The notes beneath the pieces are model-generated. The model was given only the letters and a program-made list of their open reading frames with translations, was not told the origin of the DNA and did not search any database. This document shows positions 61,189-64,000 of a DNA stretch of 64,000 nt, piece after piece; within the stretch, counting starts at the first letter, position 1; every line of letters begins with the position of its first letter. The stretch is from Cyanobacteria bacterium TGS_CYA1 (GTDB taxonomy: Bacteria > Cyanobacteriota > Vampirovibrionia > Obscuribacterales > Obscuribacteraceae), in the NCBI GenBank assembly GCA_026129135.1, contig JAHCIQ010000005.1, positions 1 through 64,000 on the forward strand, written 5' to 3'. Both the position numbers and the translations under genes were made by a program.

Positions 61189-62241
61189 ATGTCACGACTC
61201 CATCAAAATTCGATACATTTGCTCCTTCGCTTGTTCTGCGCCTCCAGCCTGACGCTGGGACTGGGTTTTAGCGCTCTGGCGCAAGAAAAACCTTCGGCTA
61301 AGGCGCAAGAAAGCTTGCAGAATAAAGCGCAAGATTTGCGATTGCTCAAAGAGCAGTCATCACTCGAAAATTATCTCGAACTGTTCAAAATGGGCATGAC
61401 TCATACCGATTTGCGTGGGGCTGGCGATCATATCGTCAAGTTGCGCAGACAAATAACAGACAGCCCAAACGACCCTGACCTGCGCATCAAACTCGGCTCT
61501 TATCTCTTTCTTTCAGGCGATCTCGAAGGTGCCAGCATGGAGCTGAGACGGGCTCTGGCTCTCGATAATGAAAATATAGTCACGAACGTTTTACTGGGCA
61601 AAATCTCAGATGGCATAGGCGACCACCCAGCTGCCCAAATGCAGTATCGCAAAGCCATTAGTTTGTCGCCCAAACTGGCAGCGCCATTTGTATGTCTTGC
61701 CGATAGCTTTATGGCTCAAGGAGCTATTTCAGAAGCAATAAACGAATTCCGGCGAGCCAATGAAGTGAAAGCCACTTGTCAGGGACTGACCGGTCTTGCC
61801 CAGGCGCTGGTTGCTACAGACGATCCTGAGGGATCAGTTCGCGCGGCAAGGCAGGCTGTGTCAATCATGCCAAGTTCTTCAAATGCTCATGTCGCCCTAA
61901 CTCACGGATTATTGCGCTTGAAAGAAGACGTAAGCGCCCTAAGAACAGCACGCCAGGCTGTTTTGCTCGAGCCCACCTCGGCTGAAAGTCATATCGCCCT
62001 TGGAAGAGCTTTGTATGCCAATAAGAAAAACGCCGATGCTGTTGTTGAATTCGAACAGGCAGTACTTCTTGACCCGCTCAATGCACAGGCTCGAAACGAC
62101 CTAGGCTATGCCCTCTACAAAAGAGGCGATGTAGCCTCGGCTGTAACTCAGCTGCAACTTGCTTTGAGATTGAATCCACGTTTGAGCGAAGCACGCAATA
62201 ATCTTGAATTAGCCATTTTCGGCTTATCTACTCCACGCTAA
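61189..62241 (+). CDS. Exported TPR-repeat protein upstream of a secretin gene
   Basis: 350 residues with a signal peptide (LLLRLFCASSLTLGLGFSALA). From about residue 85 it is built of TPR units: NDPDLRIKLGSYLFLSGDLEGASMELRRAL, LLGKISDGIGDHPAAQMQYRKAI, VCLADSFMAQGAISEAINEFRRA, and the final DLGYALYKRGDVASAVTQLQLALRL. Such proteins next to secretins often act in pilus or secretin assembly (PilF/TadD-like). It lies 118 bp ahead of the secretin gene on the same strand, which supports but does not prove that role. Confidence 0.85.
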   Translation: MSRLHQNSIHLLLRLFCASSLTLGLGFSALAQEKPSAKAQESLQNKAQDLRLLKEQSSLENYLELFKMGMTHTDLRGAGDHIVKLRRQITDSPNDPDLRIKLGSYLFLSGDLEGASMELRRALALDNENIVTNVLLGKISDGIGDHPAAQMQYRKAISLSPKLAAPFVCLADSFMAQGAISEAINEFRRANEVKATCQGLTGLAQALVATDDPEGSVRAARQAVSIMPSSSNAHVALTHGLLRLKEDVSALRTARQAVLLEPTSAESHIALGRALYANKKNADAVVEFEQAVLLDPLNAQARNDLGYALYKRGDVASAVTQLQLALRLNPRLSEARNNLELAIFGLSTPR

Positions 62242-62359
62242 TTCGCATATAAGCACTATATACAATATCAATACAGTGATGCCAAATGCGCCACCATTGC
62301 AATTCTGGCTCATAGGGTTACAATTAATATGTCAGAAAATCGGTATCGGTAAAACTTTT

Positions 62360-64000
62360 ATGAATCACCTGAGAGCAGCTGCTCAGGCGACAGTTCAAAA
62401 AAAGAGAAAGTCTGTGACACCACAGACTATTTCCGATTCACTTCGTTCACTTTTTCTTGCGTCCCTCCTGAGTGCTTGCGCACTGAGCATCCCCTTATCC
62501 GCTTTTGGGCAAGAAGAAAAAGATCCACACGAAGGTTTGAACGCAAGCAACAGTGCCGATAAAAAACAGATTGCGCAATATGGACCAGGAGGTCGCAGTC
62601 AATCTGCACGAACCCAGCATCTTCCTGCAGTGACTGGAACGGTCCAGATTCGCAAGCCCTTCAAACTGGTGGCACAAGCAAATCAGGGTATCATTCACCA
62701 CCTCAGTTTCAGAGATACTCCGGTACGTGAATTAATCGCTGAAATCGCGCGGCGTGGCAATTTGAACATCATCGTCGACAAGTCGGTTGATGGACGGATC
62801 ACGGGCGAGTTGAAAGACGTAACCTTGAATGAAGCGATGGATACCATCCTCGCTTCAGCAGGACTTGAAAGCAGACGACTGGAGAACAACGTAATAATTG
62901 TCGCATCGAGCGTGGCAATGGTGCAATTGAAACTCAATCGACAGGTTGTGCGGGCTTTCAAACTGAGCTATGCCCATCCTTTCGATGTTGCACAAATTTT
63001 GCAATTTTCTGTGTTTAATAAAGGCGTTGTGTCTAGCTTCGATGAAAAGGTGGGGCTCGGAGATTCAGCCACCGAACCTGGTACCAAAAGCCAACTAGAC
63101 CAGACTCTTAAAAAAGACGAAGTAGCAAAACAGTTAAATGGAACGACCCGCGAACAAATCCAAGAGGGGACAGGCTTCAACAACGCTGCGGTTGAACCAG
63201 GCAGCCAACAAGTGCGTCAGGTTCAGGAAATCAATGCACTATATTCGGTACCACCCAACGACGGTGGTGCAATCGTCATTCCAGATGCAAAAGGTCGACA
63301 GGTAATTGTAGTCGGAACACGAGAAGACGTAGACCTGGCTGGCGAAGCGATTGCCCTCGTGGATCGCAGACCTAGACAGGTCCATATTCAATCTTCCTTG
63401 ATTGAAATTACCAACCAGGGCATCAGACAACTCGGTGCCACCATAAACTTACAGGGTGATGGTATGTCTGGCTCAATCATGGGCAATCCCGCAGCACCTC
63501 TTTTGAGCTTCTTACCCGGTTTGGGCTCGCCTGCAAACGCGGTTCCAAATCCGCAAATACCTGCGATTCCATTTACCGGCACCAACGTTACCGGCGCAGC
63601 CAACCCTTTTGCAGGTCTTGTGGGTGCGGTTTTGCCTAACGTTGGAAATATAAATATCGCCGGTATCACGCCTGTCCAATCATCAGCATCTGGATTCAAT
63701 TTTCTGACTTTGAGTCAAAGAGCGGGTGGACGAGCCAACATCGCTACCGTTCCTTACGGATTAAACGTCAACGTGCAAATGCTATTGCAAACGAACAAAG
63801 CAAAAGTTATCGCCAATCCAAGCCTGGTCGTAGTCGATAATACTGAAGCTTTAATTACAATCGCGAACGAAGTAGTGCACAAAGTGACATCGACTGTCAG
63901 TTTGGGCGTTGTCACTACTAACGTTGAAATAGCAAAGGCAGGAATATTTTTAAATATCTTGCCGCGTCTGACCGAAGACGGCTTCGTCCGCTTGAGACTG
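62360..64000 (+). CDS. Secretin-family outer-membrane channel protein (PilQ/GspD-like), 3' end beyond the window
   Basis: A partial gene; 547 codons are visible. The protein starts MNHLRAAAQATVQKK with a signal peptide (SLFLASLLSACALSIPLSAFG). It continues with an STN/secretin-N domain (LSFRDTPVRELIAEIARRGN, GRITGELKDVTLNEAMDTIL), an N1-type repeat (VVRAFKLSYAHPFDVAQIL), a low-complexity stretch and the start of the secretin domain (RPRQVHIQSSLIEITNQGIRQLG, NPSLVVVDNTEALITIA, AGIFLNILPRLTEDGFVRL). Secretins form the outer-membrane pore of type IV pili or type II secretion. The STN domain favours PilQ, but the assignment is open. No ribosome site is clear at the ATG. Confidence 0.9.
   Translation, partial: MNHLRAAAQATVQKKRKSVTPQTISDSLRSLFLASLLSACALSIPLSAFGQEEKDPHEGLNASNSADKKQIAQYGPGGRSQSARTQHLPAVTGTVQIRKPFKLVAQANQGIIHHLSFRDTPVRELIAEIARRGNLNIIVDKSVDGRITGELKDVTLNEAMDTILASAGLESRRLENNVIIVASSVAMVQLKLNRQVVRAFKLSYAHPFDVAQILQFSVFNKGVVSSFDEKVGLGDSATEPGTKSQLDQTLKKDEVAKQLNGTTREQIQEGTGFNNAAVEPGSQQVRQVQEINALYSVPPNDGGAIVIPDAKGRQVIVVGTREDVDLAGEAIALVDRRPRQVHIQSSLIEITNQGIRQLGATINLQGDGMSGSIMGNPAAPLLSFLPGLGSPANAVPNPQIPAIPFTGTNVTGAANPFAGLVGAVLPNVGNINIAGITPVQSSASGFNFLTLSQRAGGRANIATVPYGLNVNVQMLLQTNKAKVIANPSLVVVDNTEALITIANEVVHKVTSTVSLGVVTTNVEIAKAGIFLNILPRLTEDGFVRLRL

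Noticed and set aside
1..64000. CRISPR array, integrase/att sites, rRNA, replication origin
   Set aside because: No regularly spaced repeats, recombinase genes, rRNA signatures or DnaA-box clusters were seen.

Overview
The window is a gene-dense piece of a bacterial chromosome with about 60 protein genes, one tRNA and one riboswitch. No phage, CRISPR array or intact insertion sequence was seen. Gram-negative-type envelope genes (a secretin, a two-AMIN-domain amidase, TonB C-terminal modules) sit beside LexA, a K+-independent proton pyrophosphatase and hybrid kinases, and no photosynthesis genes are present. By inference this fits a non-photosynthetic relative of Cyanobacteria (Melainabacteria/Vampirovibrionia, Obscuribacter-like). 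That is a judgement from gene content, not a database result.

Layout. 1-5.4 kb (minus strand): tig-clpP-clpX, a small membrane protein, tRNA-Gly(GCC), a Gfo/Idh/MocA oxidoreductase and HU. 5.5-8 kb (plus): alr-nadD-yqeK. 8-13.4 kb: a sodium-solute symporter with a small partner, ssb, an orphan response regulator, two helix-bundle proteins and an exported FKBP isomerase. 13.5-19.8 kb: a diguanylate cyclase, a DnaJ-TPR protein with a glycine-zipper partner, divergent clpB, and an exported glyoxalase-fold protein. 19.9-28 kb: larC with a His-rich insert, dusB overlapping a small antisense membrane gene, gmk-rpoZ, rqcH, lexA and a VanX-type dipeptidase. 28-35 kb: a hybrid histidine kinase with an ethylene-receptor-like sensor, then a cobalamin riboswitch leading into class I nrdA-nrdB and a flavin-reductase-like protein. 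35-44 kb: two tandem paralogues of an unrecognised two-module family, exported TonB_C, TPR-hydrolase and Gly/His-rich proteins, and an overlapping sulfatase/formylglycine-generating-enzyme pair. 44-64 kb: a two-component system, ferrochelatase, photolyase, an ABC-2 exporter, a transposase-derived gene without its catalytic core, hppA, amidase-murI, a Ser/Thr kinase, hemW, a TPR protein and the start of a secretin gene that runs off the window.

The most unusual feature is not a gene. It is a 16-bp near-palindrome, consensus SAACCGWTAACGGWWS, whose 10-bp core occurs 18 times by eye: 14 copies of CCGATAACGG (either strand) and 4 of CCGTTAACGG. Chance predicts well under one copy of each. Fifteen of the 18 lie between 36 and 60.3 kb. 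Eleven are inside genes, absorbed by codon choice, and six of the seven intergenic copies lie just past a stop codon, where some form terminator-like hairpins. This resembles cyanobacterial HIP1 or the DNA uptake sequences of competent bacteria, but with a different sequence.

Other points of interest are the B12 riboswitch on a class I ribonucleotide reductase, the ethylene-receptor-like kinase whose ETR1 Asp25 equivalent is Asn, the exported FGE-sulfatase pair, and several genes whose -10 box sits so close to the start codon that leaderless mRNAs are likely.
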